55,468 nt of DNA from Verrucomicrobiota bacterium (GTDB taxonomy: Bacteria; Verrucomicrobiota; Verrucomicrobiia; Chthoniobacterales; UBA10450): assembly GCA_003218535.1 (NCBI GenBank), contig QHNV01000050.1:1-55468 (forward strand), given 5' to 3'. The notes beneath the pieces were generated by a model, which was given only the letters and a program-made list of their open reading frames with translations, was not told the DNA's origin and searched no databases. This document shows positions 27,028 to 35,185 of the stretch, in pieces. The translations under genes and the position numbers were made by a program. Positions within the stretch are counted from its first letter, which is position 1. Every line of letters starts with the position of its first letter.

Positions 27028-27291
27028 TTACCCCGTGAGATACCTCCGTAATCTCGTTTTGATGTACCGTTTTCCCCAAGCCGTCTTTAAATATTTCTTG
27101 TGTTGAGCGGCAGCACTGCCGTTCAAATATCCCTCCCAATAGATAAGCTGAAACGGTATCCGCCTTCTTGTTGAAGCGATGAGTCCTTTATTATCCGCGC
27201 GCTGTCGCGCTCGCAAATCTCTTGTTAAGTCAACATAGAATTGACGCTCCGCCAAGGAACGCAAAACATATACGTAACAGTACCTTGCCAT
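27028..27291 (-). CDS. GIY-YIG nuclease-family protein with degenerate active site
   Basis: About 87 residues from ATG 27291, which places the YVYVLRS strand near the start; 27321 is an alternative. The fold is recognisable: CYVYVLRSLAERQFYVDLTRDLRAR, then STRRRIPFQLIYWEGY, then AAAQHKKYLKTAWGKRYIKTRL. Relatives have YVGxT and a catalytic Glu in the helix that here reads AQHKKYLK, normally xRExxLK. Gly-to-Asp in the second motif and loss of that Glu suggest the domain has lost, or nearly lost, nuclease activity. It is directly upstream of metF. Such small standalone GIY-YIG genes are often mobile or of unknown function. Confidence 0.7.
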   Translation of the reverse strand: MARYCYVYVLRSLAERQFYVDLTRDLRARQRADNKGLIASTRRRIPFQLIYWEGYLNGSAAAQHKKYLKTAWGKRYIKTRLRRYLTG

Positions 27292-27734
27292 GCCTCTTAT
27301 CTCACGGGGTGAATGCAGCACCTACCTTCGTTCCTGTCGCGCCTTTCGGTCAACTGACCAAAGCACGTTTTCGATCATGGCGTAGCTTGATTGTTGCATT
27401 TTCGCTACAGCTTGCGCCCAGGTCTGCGCGCAGGGCATAATCCAAAACGAAAGCGACACGACAATTGATCGGTTTCTGGTCAGCGTTTGCATAACCGACT
27501 GTTAAAACGATCGCAGCAAAGCACCAACAACTTTGAATAATCCTGAACAAGTTCCGTCCGCCCCGGAGGATCCGGCGTTGTCGGACCCGGGCGCAGGTTT
27601 TATTAACAGGTCATTACGAATCGCGATATGAGAGGCGAGCCGCTTGAGTTATTCGCGTCAAGGAGAATAAGACCCAAACAGGGTTTCTTTAAACCGTAGC
27701 AATCTCTCTTTGTGAAGAACTTTCCCGTCAACAG
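27292..27734. other. Gene-poor intergenic region
   Basis: About 440 bp with no convincing gene. A minus-strand frame at 27350-27550 encodes 66 residues with a signal-peptide-like start (FRIIQSCWCFAAIVLTVGYANA), but there is no ribosome binding site and no recognisable family, so it is left unannotated. A weak hairpin GGTTT/AAACC lies near 27680-27693. No tRNA or clear promoter was seen. Confidence 0.4.
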
Positions 27735-28505
27735 ATGAAACCGTCTCGTGTTATCGATCCCACTCGTCCGGATCCGACGATGCGCGGCCGTTGCGCTTTA
27801 GCTGTCATGACCAAAGCTCCGCAACCAGGACGAGTGAAAACGCGACTCGTCCCTCCGCTAACCCCAGATGAGGCCGCGGAGTTAAACAAATGTTTTCTGC
27901 ACGACACAGGGGCTGCGATTTCAAGCGCGGCTTCCGGCAACGATGCCTGTGGAATCGCCGTTTATACGCCAATCGGCTCCGAGTTGGTTTACGCCGATAT
28001 CCTGCCAAGCGATTTCCGTTTGCTCCCGCAGCGAGGCGACAAATTTGGCGAACGTCTCTACTTTGCCGCGGTGGACTTATTCAAATGTGGTTTCAATTCG
28101 GTATGTCTGATTGATTCAGACAGTCCGACCATCCCGGTGGCGGATTTCGTGGAAGCAGTAAAACTTTTGACGTCACCGGGAGAGCGCATCGTTTTGGGCC
28201 CATGCGACGATGGCGGCTATTACTTAATCGGACTTAAAAAACTGCATCGAGAGCTTTTCGAGCAAATCGACTGGAGCACCGAACGCGTGCTCGCTCAGAC
28301 GAGACAACGTGCGCGCGAAATTCATGCCGAAGTCAAACTGCTGCAGCCTGGATACGATGTTGATGATAAGGCGAGTTTACGCCGATTGCGCGACGAACTG
28401 CTGACCGACACAGCAACAGCAGGCATCGCGCCACACACACGAAAGTTTCTGAGTGAGCTAATCGCGAGTGATACGCGGATGCGCATTTGGTCCGCCACCA
28501 GATAA
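27735..28505 (+). CDS. TIGR04282/DUF2064-family glycosyltransferase-like protein
   Basis: 256 residues (an in-frame ATG at 27780 would remove 15 unconserved residues). GT-A-like nucleotidyl/glycosyl-transferase fold with VMTKAPQPGRVKTRLVPPLT at the N-terminus, the metal-binding-type LIDSDSPTIP, and LGPCDDGGYYLIGLKK. The family name comes from arsenosugar clusters, but no arsM/arsS gene is nearby, so that role is not supported here. It is more likely a general nucleotide-sugar enzyme, and it sits upstream of a sugar epimerase. A double-hairpin repeat follows its stop. Confidence 0.8.
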   Translation: MKPSRVIDPTRPDPTMRGRCALAVMTKAPQPGRVKTRLVPPLTPDEAAELNKCFLHDTGAAISSAASGNDACGIAVYTPIGSELVYADILPSDFRLLPQRGDKFGERLYFAAVDLFKCGFNSVCLIDSDSPTIPVADFVEAVKLLTSPGERIVLGPCDDGGYYLIGLKKLHRELFEQIDWSTERVLAQTRQRAREIHAEVKLLQPGYDVDDKASLRRLRDELLTDTATAGIAPHTRKFLSELIASDTRMRIWSATR

Positions 28506-28510
28506 AATTT

Positions 28511-28579
28511 GTTGTAGCGGCGCTTGCGCCAAGCGCCGAACCTAAAAGGCAAGGCGTTTGATACAAACGCTTCTACAAC
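28511..28579. repeat. Double-hairpin palindromic element, copy 2
   Basis: A 69 bp unit bounded by GTTGTAG (28511-28517) and CTACAAC (28573-28579). Hairpin 1 is CGGCGCTT/AAGCGCCG with loop GCGCC (28518-28538). Hairpin 2 is GCGTTTG/CAAACGC with loop ATA (28554-28570). It fills almost the whole gap between two genes and ends 3 bp before the epimerase ATG. Confidence 0.8.
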
Positions 28580-28582
28580 GAA

Positions 28583-29701
28583 ATGAAACGCGCACTTGTT
28601 ACCGGTGGCGCGGGCTTGATCGGCTCGCACGTGGTCGACCTGCTCATCAGCGAAGGCTGGAAAGTGCGCGTGCTCGATAACCTGGAACCGAACACGCACA
28701 AGCGCGGCAAGCCTGCGTGGATCAACGACAAGGCGGAATTCGTTGAAGGCAATTTGTGCAATCGCGACACCATCACCGCCGCGCTCGACAGAATCGACAT
28801 CGTCTTTCATCAAGCCGCATACGGAGGTTACATGCCAGAAATTGCAAAATTTGTGCATGTGAATTCGTTCGGTACCGCGCAAATGCTCGAATTGATCCGG
28901 GAGAGAAATCTGCCGATTAAAAAAATCGTCGTTGCGAGTTCGCAGGCCGTTTACAGTGAAGGCGCCGGCAATTGTCCCAAGCACGGATTGGTTTTTCCAA
29001 GCGTGCGCCCGATCGAACAATTGCAGCGCGGTGACTGGGAAGTGCATTGCCCGGTGTGCGGTGCAATCACCAGAAGCCTTCCCACGCCAGAGAACGCACC
29101 AGTCGGTGGCGAGACCGTTTATGGCCTAACGAAAGTCGATCAGGAAAAACTGGTGCTGCTCTGGGGCAAACAAGTCGGCATCCCCACGGTCGCGCTGCGT
29201 TATTCGTGCACGTACGGCCCGCGCCAGTCGATCTTCAATCCCTACACTGGAGTGATCGCCATTTTTTGCACGCGTTTGCTGAACAATCTGGCGCCGATGC
29301 TTTACGAGGACGGCAAGCAAACGCGCGATTTTTCGTTCGTGGAAGACGTCGCTCGCGCAAATTTGCTCGCGGCGGAAACCGGCAAACTCGATGGGTTAGC
29401 GGTCAACATCGGCAGCGGCAAAGGCACACCGATTTACGAAATCGCCGAACTACTTTCGGACGTCTTGAAGATCGACACCGCGGCCGAGATCAACGGCCAA
29501 TTTCGCCCCGGCGAGATGCGCTACCTCACCAGCGACATGACCCTCGCCGAGTCCGCTGGCTACAGACCCACTGTGGGTCTCAGCGAAGGCATCGCCCGCT
29601 ACATCGATTGGATCCGCACCCAATCGGACATTCGCGATTACTTTAGCGAAGCGAGCGAAATTTTAAAAAACAAAGGCATCGTTCATCGGGTAGCGCGATG
29701 A
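28583..29701 (+). CDS. NAD-dependent sugar epimerase with CxxH/CxxC insertion (dTDP-rhamnose 4-epimerase-like)
   Basis: 372 residues, extended SDR. Rossmann motif TGGAGLIGSHVVD, then VFHQAAYGG, the active-site Ser region VVASSQAVYSEG, and YGLTK as YxxxK. Between them is an insertion (about residues 130-165) with CPKH and CPVC, spaced like a small zinc ribbon. Such an insertion is, to my recollection, found in the WbiB-type dTDP-L-rhamnose 4-epimerases rather than GalE. The C-terminal substrate domain has TRDFSFVEDVARAN and INGQFRPGEMRYLTSD. The exact sugar is uncertain. The stop overlaps the next gene (ATGA at 29698), and the genes at 28583-31412 form a coupled set. Confidence 0.85.
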   Translation: MKRALVTGGAGLIGSHVVDLLISEGWKVRVLDNLEPNTHKRGKPAWINDKAEFVEGNLCNRDTITAALDRIDIVFHQAAYGGYMPEIAKFVHVNSFGTAQMLELIRERNLPIKKIVVASSQAVYSEGAGNCPKHGLVFPSVRPIEQLQRGDWEVHCPVCGAITRSLPTPENAPVGGETVYGLTKVDQEKLVLLWGKQVGIPTVALRYSCTYGPRQSIFNPYTGVIAIFCTRLLNNLAPMLYEDGKQTRDFSFVEDVARANLLAAETGKLDGLAVNIGSGKGTPIYEIAELLSDVLKIDTAAEINGQFRPGEMRYLTSDMTLAESAGYRPTVGLSEGIARYIDWIRTQSDIRDYFSEASEILKNKGIVHRVAR

Positions 29702-30720
29702 ACGTCGATGCGAGCATTGCCGATTTCAATGCGCCGGTCGTCGAGCATGCGCGGAAAGATTTTCCGTTACTCGATGGGGAGATGACCGTTGGCGAAGCGC
29801 TGGAGCGGATCCGGCGCGAGGGCGTGGGCGAACGCGTCATTTACTTTTACGCGGTTGATGAAGAGAAACGACTCGTAGGCGTGCTGCCTACGCGCCGCTT
29901 GTTGACCGCGTCGTTGGAAACGCCATTACACCAAATCATGGTGCGGCGTGTCGTGGCCATTCCTGCGACCGCGACGGTCCTCGATGCGTGTGAATTTTTC
30001 GTTCTCTACAAATTTCTCGCTTTTCCCGTGGTCGACGAGCAACGCCACGTCATAGGCATCATCGATGCGAACCTTTTCGCCGAGGAAATTTTGGAGGCTG
30101 GGGAGAGCGAATCCCGACAAGTCGGGAGCTTGGCTGGCACGGTAGGCCCTGAGTTTTTTGAGGCGCTTGGTTTTCGCCTGGAGCAAATCCGCGGCGCATC
30201 ACCGTGGCGTAGCTTCCGGTTTCGTTTCCCTTGGCTGCTGGTCACGGTGACCGGCGGTACACTCTCAGCGATTCTGGCTGGTTTTTTTGAAGCGACGCTG
30301 GCGCGCAGTTTGGTGCTGGCGTTTTTTCTGACCATGGTGCTTGCGCTGAATGAAAGCGTGAGCATGCAATCGATGAGCGTGACGATTCATGCGTTGCGCT
30401 CGGTTCCCGTCACGAGAAGCTGGCTGGCGACTTCGTTTCGGCGCGAAGCAACTAGTGCGCTCCTACTCGGCGTGGCATGCGGCCTCGTTGTCAGCGCGAT
30501 TGTTTGGCTGTGGCGCAACGATTTCCTCGGCGCTCTCGTGATTGGCGGCAGCATCGCTGTTTCCCTCGTGAGCGCATGCGTGCTCGGGCTGGGCGTGCCC
30601 TCACTTCTTCACCGATTCAAGCTCGACCCAAAAATTGCAGCCGGTCCCGTCACGCTGGCGTTGGCAGATTTTGTTGCGCTGGTAATTTACTTCACGAGTG
30701 CATGGCTGGTTTTGCAATGA
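29698..30720 (+). CDS. MgtE-like magnesium transporter lacking the N-domain
   Basis: 340 residues. The first about 30 residues replace the about 130-residue superhelical N-domain of MgtE. A CBS pair follows (about 30-145; GVLPTRRLLTA and GIIDANLFAEE). Then comes a five-helix MgtE membrane domain from about 175, with LNESVSMQSMSVTIHALRS and the C-terminal pore segment DPKIAAGPVTLALADFVALVIYF holding the conserved Asp. Family knowledge: MgtE conducts Mg2+, gated by the cytosolic N and CBS domains. The short form has lost part of that gate. Overlaps the epimerase before and the GT2 after (both ATGA). Confidence 0.85.
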   Translation: MNVDASIADFNAPVVEHARKDFPLLDGEMTVGEALERIRREGVGERVIYFYAVDEEKRLVGVLPTRRLLTASLETPLHQIMVRRVVAIPATATVLDACEFFVLYKFLAFPVVDEQRHVIGIIDANLFAEEILEAGESESRQVGSLAGTVGPEFFEALGFRLEQIRGASPWRSFRFRFPWLLVTVTGGTLSAILAGFFEATLARSLVLAFFLTMVLALNESVSMQSMSVTIHALRSVPVTRSWLATSFRREATSALLLGVACGLVVSAIVWLWRNDFLGALVIGGSIAVSLVSACVLGLGVPSLLHRFKLDPKIAAGPVTLALADFVALVIYFTSAWLVLQ

Positions 30721-31412
30721 GCTACGTATCGGTCATCATCCCTGCACTTAACGAGGAAGAGCCGATTGCGGGAGTGATGCGCGAAGTCGCCGCGGCAAAA
30801 ATCCCGTCCGAGATCATCGTGGTGGATAACGGCAGCACTGATCAAACTGCGTACCGTGCGCGAGCTGCGGGCGCAAAAGTTGTAGCGGAGCCAAAGCACG
30901 GTTACGGCCGCGCATGCATAGCTGGTACCCGCGCGCTTTCGCCGGAATGCGACATCGTCGTGTTCCTCGACGGTGATGGCAGCGATCGCCCCGAGTTTAT
31001 GAAGCAGCTTGTCGATCCGATTGCACACGGGACGCACGATTTCGTGATTGGCTCGCGGACGCGCGGAGAGCGCGAACCCGGCAGCATGAATCTGCAGCAG
31101 ATTTTTTCCGGTCGAATCGCCGGTTTGATCCTGCGCCTTCTCTACGGCGTTCGTTACACCGACATGTGTCCCTTTCGCGCAATTCGTCGCGATGCGCTGG
31201 AACGGCTTGGCATGCGCGAGCAGACCTACGGTTGGAATCTCGAGATGCAGATGAAAGCCGCGCGTGCCAGGCTGCGCATTCTCGAAATTCCAGTCAACCA
31301 TCGACGCCGCGCAGGCGGCACGTCCAAGGTATCAGGCACATTGCGCGGGACATTTGTCGCCGGCGTGCGCATTATCGCGACGCTGGTGCGGATTGCCTTC
31401 GCAAGGTCGTAG
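30717..31412 (+). CDS. Glycosyltransferase family 2, dolichol-phosphate mannosyltransferase-like
   Basis: About 231 residues from the ATG overlapping the mgtE-like stop. GT-A fold with VSVIIPALNEEEPIAGV, IIVVDNGSTDQT, the DxD-type FLDGDGSDRPE, and FVIGSRTRGEREPGS. It has no C-terminal TM helices. The family transfers a sugar from NDP-sugar to a polyprenyl phosphate. It fits with the adjacent epimerase as supplier of an activated sugar. The acceptor is unknown. Confidence 0.88.
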   Translation: MSYVSVIIPALNEEEPIAGVMREVAAAKIPSEIIVVDNGSTDQTAYRARAAGAKVVAEPKHGYGRACIAGTRALSPECDIVVFLDGDGSDRPEFMKQLVDPIAHGTHDFVIGSRTRGEREPGSMNLQQIFSGRIAGLILRLLYGVRYTDMCPFRAIRRDALERLGMREQTYGWNLEMQMKAARARLRILEIPVNHRRRAGGTSKVSGTLRGTFVAGVRIIATLVRIAFARS

Positions 31413-31492
31413 TGGCTTCGCCCAATGAACGCCGAACTGAACCATCCAGGCGCTTGGCACAAGCGCGCCTGCAGAGCATAATCGCGCGAACA

Positions 31493-33043
31493 ATGAGCAG
31501 AACTAAAGCGCTCTCGACCGGTTTAGTCGCCGGACTCGTGGCGGCAGTCGCAATGACCGTTATGATGCTCTTGCTCGCATATGTCGGCGTCGCGACGCCA
31601 CTCGTGATCATTGGCGATCGGCTTTCCGTTTTCATTTCGCCGGGACCGTTTCTTTCGCTCATGGGAAAAGTTGGCGGCTATAACCATCTCAAACAACTCG
31701 GCGTTGGATCGACAATCACTGGGCAGTTGCTGATCGGCGCCATCGCCGGAGCGATTTTCGGGCTCGCGGCGCGGCGCAATTCCCGCCGGCCGTCTGCAGT
31801 TTGGACAATCTCGATCTTCGTGGTGCTTTCGATCATTGCCGCCGCGATCTTGTTGTGGCCGGTTCTTGGGACCAGTTACACGGGATTACCGATAGAAGCC
31901 GCTCGTCTAGTTACGCTCGTGAGCTTTGGACTCTGTGTGTTCCTTTTCGAACGGACGCTCGTGACGAGTTTTCAATTTCTCACAAGAACAACAATTGGAA
32001 CCAAACATCGAGAATTCACTCCCGCCATAGGGCGCCGCGCATTTGTACTGGGCGCGATCGGCGTCGCGCTGGCTGGCGGTGGCTTGGGCTTGGCGCGCAG
32101 ACTTTATCGCGCGGCAAGCTTCAGCTACGACGGCTTGCAATATAAAGGTCGCACCGTCCAGCCGATCACTCCAAACGATCAGTTTTACTGCGTGACCAAA
32201 AACGTTGTCGATCCGCGCGTGAATGTTCAGCTCTGGCACTTGGAAGTAAACGGGCTCGTGGAGAAGCCCCGCGTGTATCGGTTCGAGGATTTGAAAGCGG
32301 TGAGATCTGTCGAACAACAGACGACATTGATGTGCATCAGCAATGGACTTGATGCCGGACTGATCAGCAACGCTGTCTGGAAAGGCGTGATGCTGCGCGA
32401 TTTGCTCGAACCGTCGGCACCACTTTCTCAAGCTGCACGCGTTCGTTTTTGGGGCGTAGACAATTATACTGATACCATCCCGCTGGAGAAAGCGATGGAG
32501 CCGACCACGCTCGTTGCTTACCAAATGAATGGCGTGCCGTTGCCGCATCGGCACGGTTATCCAGCGCGCATGATTGTGCCCGGCTACTTCGGCGAGAAAC
32601 ATGTGAAATGGCTTACGCGCATCGAATTAACGCATGCGAAGGCGAAGGGCTTTTACGAAGCGCAGGGCTGGGGACCAGATTTCATCACGCCGACTCGGTC
32701 ACGGATCGATCTACCCGATCATGAATCGCGATTCTCAATTGGTGAATTACAGCAGCCAATCGAAGTGAAAGGGATGGCATACGGTGGCGACCGCGGTATC
32801 TCACGCATCGAGTTCAGCTTCGATGAAGGCAAAACATGGCGCGATGCCGAGGTTTATTATGCCGGCGGCAACCTTGCATGGTCGCTTTGGAAGGCCGAAT
32901 GGATGCCCGCCGCGGCGGGTGATTATACCCTCGTAGCCAGAGCCACTGACGGCGAAGGCGACGTGCAAGAATGGGAGGAAGACCGAAGCCCATTTTCTGG
33001 CGTTACCGGGTTCCACAAAATCATCGTGCATCTTACGGCTTAG
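31493..33043 (+). CDS. Sulfite-oxidase-family molybdopterin enzyme with four-helix membrane anchor
   Basis: About 516 residues from ATG 31493. The N-terminal about 150 residues form four TM helices (LSTGLVAGLVAAVAMTVMM, GQLLIGAIAGAIFGLAARR, ISIFVVLSIIAAAILL, LVTLVSFGLCVFLFER). A fifth hydrophobic stretch follows, preceded by RR (RRAFVLGAIGVALAGGG, TAT-like). The catalytic domain carries the Mo-ligand Cys281 in TLMCISNG, and VWKGVMLRDLLEP. The C-terminal dimerisation-like domain has KGMAYGGDRGISRIEFSFD. The family oxidises or reduces small oxo compounds in the periplasm. The substrate is unknown, and the fused membrane anchor replaces a separate YedZ-type partner. Confidence 0.85.
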   Translation: MSRTKALSTGLVAGLVAAVAMTVMMLLLAYVGVATPLVIIGDRLSVFISPGPFLSLMGKVGGYNHLKQLGVGSTITGQLLIGAIAGAIFGLAARRNSRRPSAVWTISIFVVLSIIAAAILLWPVLGTSYTGLPIEAARLVTLVSFGLCVFLFERTLVTSFQFLTRTTIGTKHREFTPAIGRRAFVLGAIGVALAGGGLGLARRLYRAASFSYDGLQYKGRTVQPITPNDQFYCVTKNVVDPRVNVQLWHLEVNGLVEKPRVYRFEDLKAVRSVEQQTTLMCISNGLDAGLISNAVWKGVMLRDLLEPSAPLSQAARVRFWGVDNYTDTIPLEKAMEPTTLVAYQMNGVPLPHRHGYPARMIVPGYFGEKHVKWLTRIELTHAKAKGFYEAQGWGPDFITPTRSRIDLPDHESRFSIGELQQPIEVKGMAYGGDRGISRIEFSFDEGKTWRDAEVYYAGGNLAWSLWKAEWMPAAAGDYTLVARATDGEGDVQEWEEDRSPFSGVTGFHKIIVHLTA

Positions 33044-33171
33044 GATAGGTGACGGGTTGGCTAGCTGGCGACCCGCGCAGCGCCGAAGAAAAAACCTCGA
33101 CATCTTTTCGAAAATGCGCTTAGAACTTTGGCCGTTATCTAAAGCTTGAAGGGAGAGACCTTCACAAGAAA

Positions 33172-34008
33172 ATGAAGTTGAACGTTTCGGAGAAAATAGC
33201 TATTGGCACCGCCTCTTACGTTGCATTGATTTTGTTGATCGCTGCAAACTCATCGGTCAGAGCCGGTGGCCCAGGATTTGGCCCGCAGAATAATCCCGGA
33301 ATGCAAGGAAACCAGTTTGGCCAAGCGGCCGCAAATGGGATCGGAACTCAGCCGACTATGGGTGGTCCGGGATTCGGTCCGGGAAATAGCCCTGGGGTCG
33401 AGGGGAGTGCATACGGCCGATCGAGACCGAGCGGGGCTTCCACTGGCAGATCCGACAGTCAAGACGTGCAGTCGGGTTCCGCCAGTGAACGAGAAGAAGT
33501 CATCAATACCGAGACCAGAAAGGGGAAAGCCAGTACTGAACAAGCACGCGACACGCCCCAGTCCAATACGCTTGGCGGCATGCGTGTCTTGAACAGGATT
33601 TCCAGCGAGACTGGGGTCACGGTGAACACGCTTAAAGCGCAGAAATCTGCGACTGGGCTAGGCTACGGCGATTTGGAGACGGCAAATCTGCTGGCAAGAG
33701 CGTCTGGCCAAAGTTTCGACAGCATCGTAGCGAAGTTCAAAGTCGGTGAAGGCTGGGGGGAAATTGCGCACGATATGGGACTCAACCTTGGCAAGATCGT
33801 AAGCGCTGCCCACCGGTCGACTTCAAAGAATGGGAGCAAGTACGTCGGTCAAACGAAGGACGAGAGTAATGGCAAACCAAGCCTCATTCCTCCTCCGGGA
33901 ATCAGGCAGGATTCAATTGTGTTTACAGGCGTCACTCCAATCCCGATCGCCTCGGCAAACCGCGGCATGAGTCCTGTCCCCAGCGCAACGATGCCTCCGC
34001 GGCAATAG
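33172..34008 (+). CDS. Exported Gly/Pro/Asn-rich protein with helical core, unknown function
   Basis: 278 residues. A signal peptide (IAIGTASYVALILLIAANSSVRA) is followed by two GGPGFGPxNxPGxxGxxxG repeats (residues 31-83). A Ser/Thr-rich linker and a helical core (about 140-215) come next, with VLNRISSETGVTVNTLKAQK, TGLGYGDLETANLLARASGQ and GEGWGEIAHDMGLNLGKI, then a Pro-rich tail. I have a vague memory of similar GKGWGEIA core motifs in other exported proteins of soil bacteria, but no named family. A 6-bp stem TGAAGG/CCTTCA with loop GAGAGA (33147-33164) lies just upstream of the ATG. Confidence 0.8.
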   Translation: MKLNVSEKIAIGTASYVALILLIAANSSVRAGGPGFGPQNNPGMQGNQFGQAAANGIGTQPTMGGPGFGPGNSPGVEGSAYGRSRPSGASTGRSDSQDVQSGSASEREEVINTETRKGKASTEQARDTPQSNTLGGMRVLNRISSETGVTVNTLKAQKSATGLGYGDLETANLLARASGQSFDSIVAKFKVGEGWGEIAHDMGLNLGKIVSAAHRSTSKNGSKYVGQTKDESNGKPSLIPPPGIRQDSIVFTGVTPIPIASANRGMSPVPSATMPPRQ

Positions 34009-34121
34009 GCTGGCGCCGTTTGCGTACCGACGTGATTTGGAATTTTCGCGTGCGTGCCGCGCGGGCGCCGAATCATGGCTTGTCGATCTTTTCGCACTTG
34101 CGCCGCATGCTAAGTTTCTTC

Positions 34122-35051
34122 ATGGAGAAAGTGATCATTGTTGGCAGCGGCTGCGCCGGATTGACGGCGGCGATTTACGCTGCTCGAGCTAATCTTAGCC
34201 CACTGGTGCTGGAAGGGCGACAGCCCGGCGGGCAACTCTCGACCACGACGTTGGTGGAAAATTATCCCGGTTTCCCCGAGGGAATTGATGGACCAGAGCT
34301 CATTCTCAACATGCATAAACAGGCCGAAACTTTTGGCGCCCGGTTCACTTATGCGGAGGTGACCGATTTCGACGGCGGCAGCAAGCATGTCCGGATCAAA
34401 GCCGATGATGAATGGCTGGACACGCAGGCGCTCATCATCGCCAGTGGAGCGTCGGCCCGCTATCTCGGCCTGGAAAACGAAGAAAAACTAATCGGTCACG
34501 GACTGACCTCATGCGCGACATGCGACGGCGCATTTTACAAAAATGTGCCGGTATGCGTCGTCGGGGGCGGGGATTCTGCCGCGGAGGAATCGTTGTTCCT
34601 CACCCGATTCGCTTCGAAGGTCTATCTGATTCATCGTCGCGACAAAATGCGCGCGTCCGTAATCATGCAAGAACGCGTATTCGCGAACAAGAAGATCGAG
34701 CCGATCTGGAACACTGTGGTGACAAAATACATTCCCGATGAAAAAGGCGAGATGCGCGCCGTGCGTCTCCGCAATGTGGAGACAAACGAGGAACGGGAAT
34801 TGGACGTGGCGTGCGTGTTTGTGGCGATCGGCCATGATCCCAATACGAAAGCGTATCGAGGCAAACTCGACATGGATGCGGACGGATATTTGATTGCGAA
34901 AAATCTGGTGGAGAGCAAATATCCCGGCGTTTTCATTGCCGGTGATGTGGCCGACCGCGTTTACAAGCAAGCCGTGACGGCTGCGGGAATGGGCTGCGCC
35001 GCAGCGATGGAAGCCGAAAGGTATCTAAGCAAATTGGAACCGCATTCTTGA
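34122..35051 (+). CDS. trxB: Thioredoxin reductase
   Basis: About 309 residues; 34107 is an alternative start adding MLSFF. FAD motif VIIVGSGCAGLTAAIYAARA, the redox-active CATCDG, NADPH motif VVGGGDSAAEESLFLTRFA, HRRDKMRAS, and C-terminal PGVFIAGDVADRVYKQAVTAAG. Family knowledge: it reduces thioredoxin with NADPH in the cytoplasm. The redox centre is complete, and length and domain order are normal. Confidence 0.94.
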   Translation: MEKVIIVGSGCAGLTAAIYAARANLSPLVLEGRQPGGQLSTTTLVENYPGFPEGIDGPELILNMHKQAETFGARFTYAEVTDFDGGSKHVRIKADDEWLDTQALIIASGASARYLGLENEEKLIGHGLTSCATCDGAFYKNVPVCVVGGGDSAAEESLFLTRFASKVYLIHRRDKMRASVIMQERVFANKKIEPIWNTVVTKYIPDEKGEMRAVRLRNVETNEERELDVACVFVAIGHDPNTKAYRGKLDMDADGYLIAKNLVESKYPGVFIAGDVADRVYKQAVTAAGMGCAAAMEAERYLSKLEPHS

Positions 35052-35081
35052 TTGCGTCTGGCGCAATTGCGGGGTTTCTGC

Positions 35082-35177
35082 TGTCATGCTGAGCGAAGTC
35101 GAAGCATCTCTGATTATCAGATGGCCCTGCGAGCAAAGAAGAATGTTAGAGATTCCTCGACTTCGCTGGGAATGACA
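35082..35177. repeat. TGTCATGCTGAGCGAAGTCG-type inverted repeat
   Basis: Two arms, TGTCATGCTGAGCGAAGTCG followed by AAGCATCTCT (35082-35111), and AGAGATTCCTCGACTTCGCT followed by GGGAATGACA (35148-35177). They form an imperfect 30 bp inverted repeat with a 36 bp spacer between trxB and the broken GT4. I recall this sequence as a widespread dispersed repeat in uncultivated bacteria. It could act as a terminator-like structure. Confidence 0.75.
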
Positions 35178-35185
35178 AAACACGC

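Noticed and set aside
27735-28505. Arsenosugar biosynthesis cluster
   Set aside because: Only the DUF2064-type protein is present; no arsM, arsS or other arsenic genes are nearby.
33420-33505. Possible CRISPR or tandem array in the Gly-rich gene
   Set aside because: Only two imperfect protein-level repeats, no direct repeats with unique spacers.
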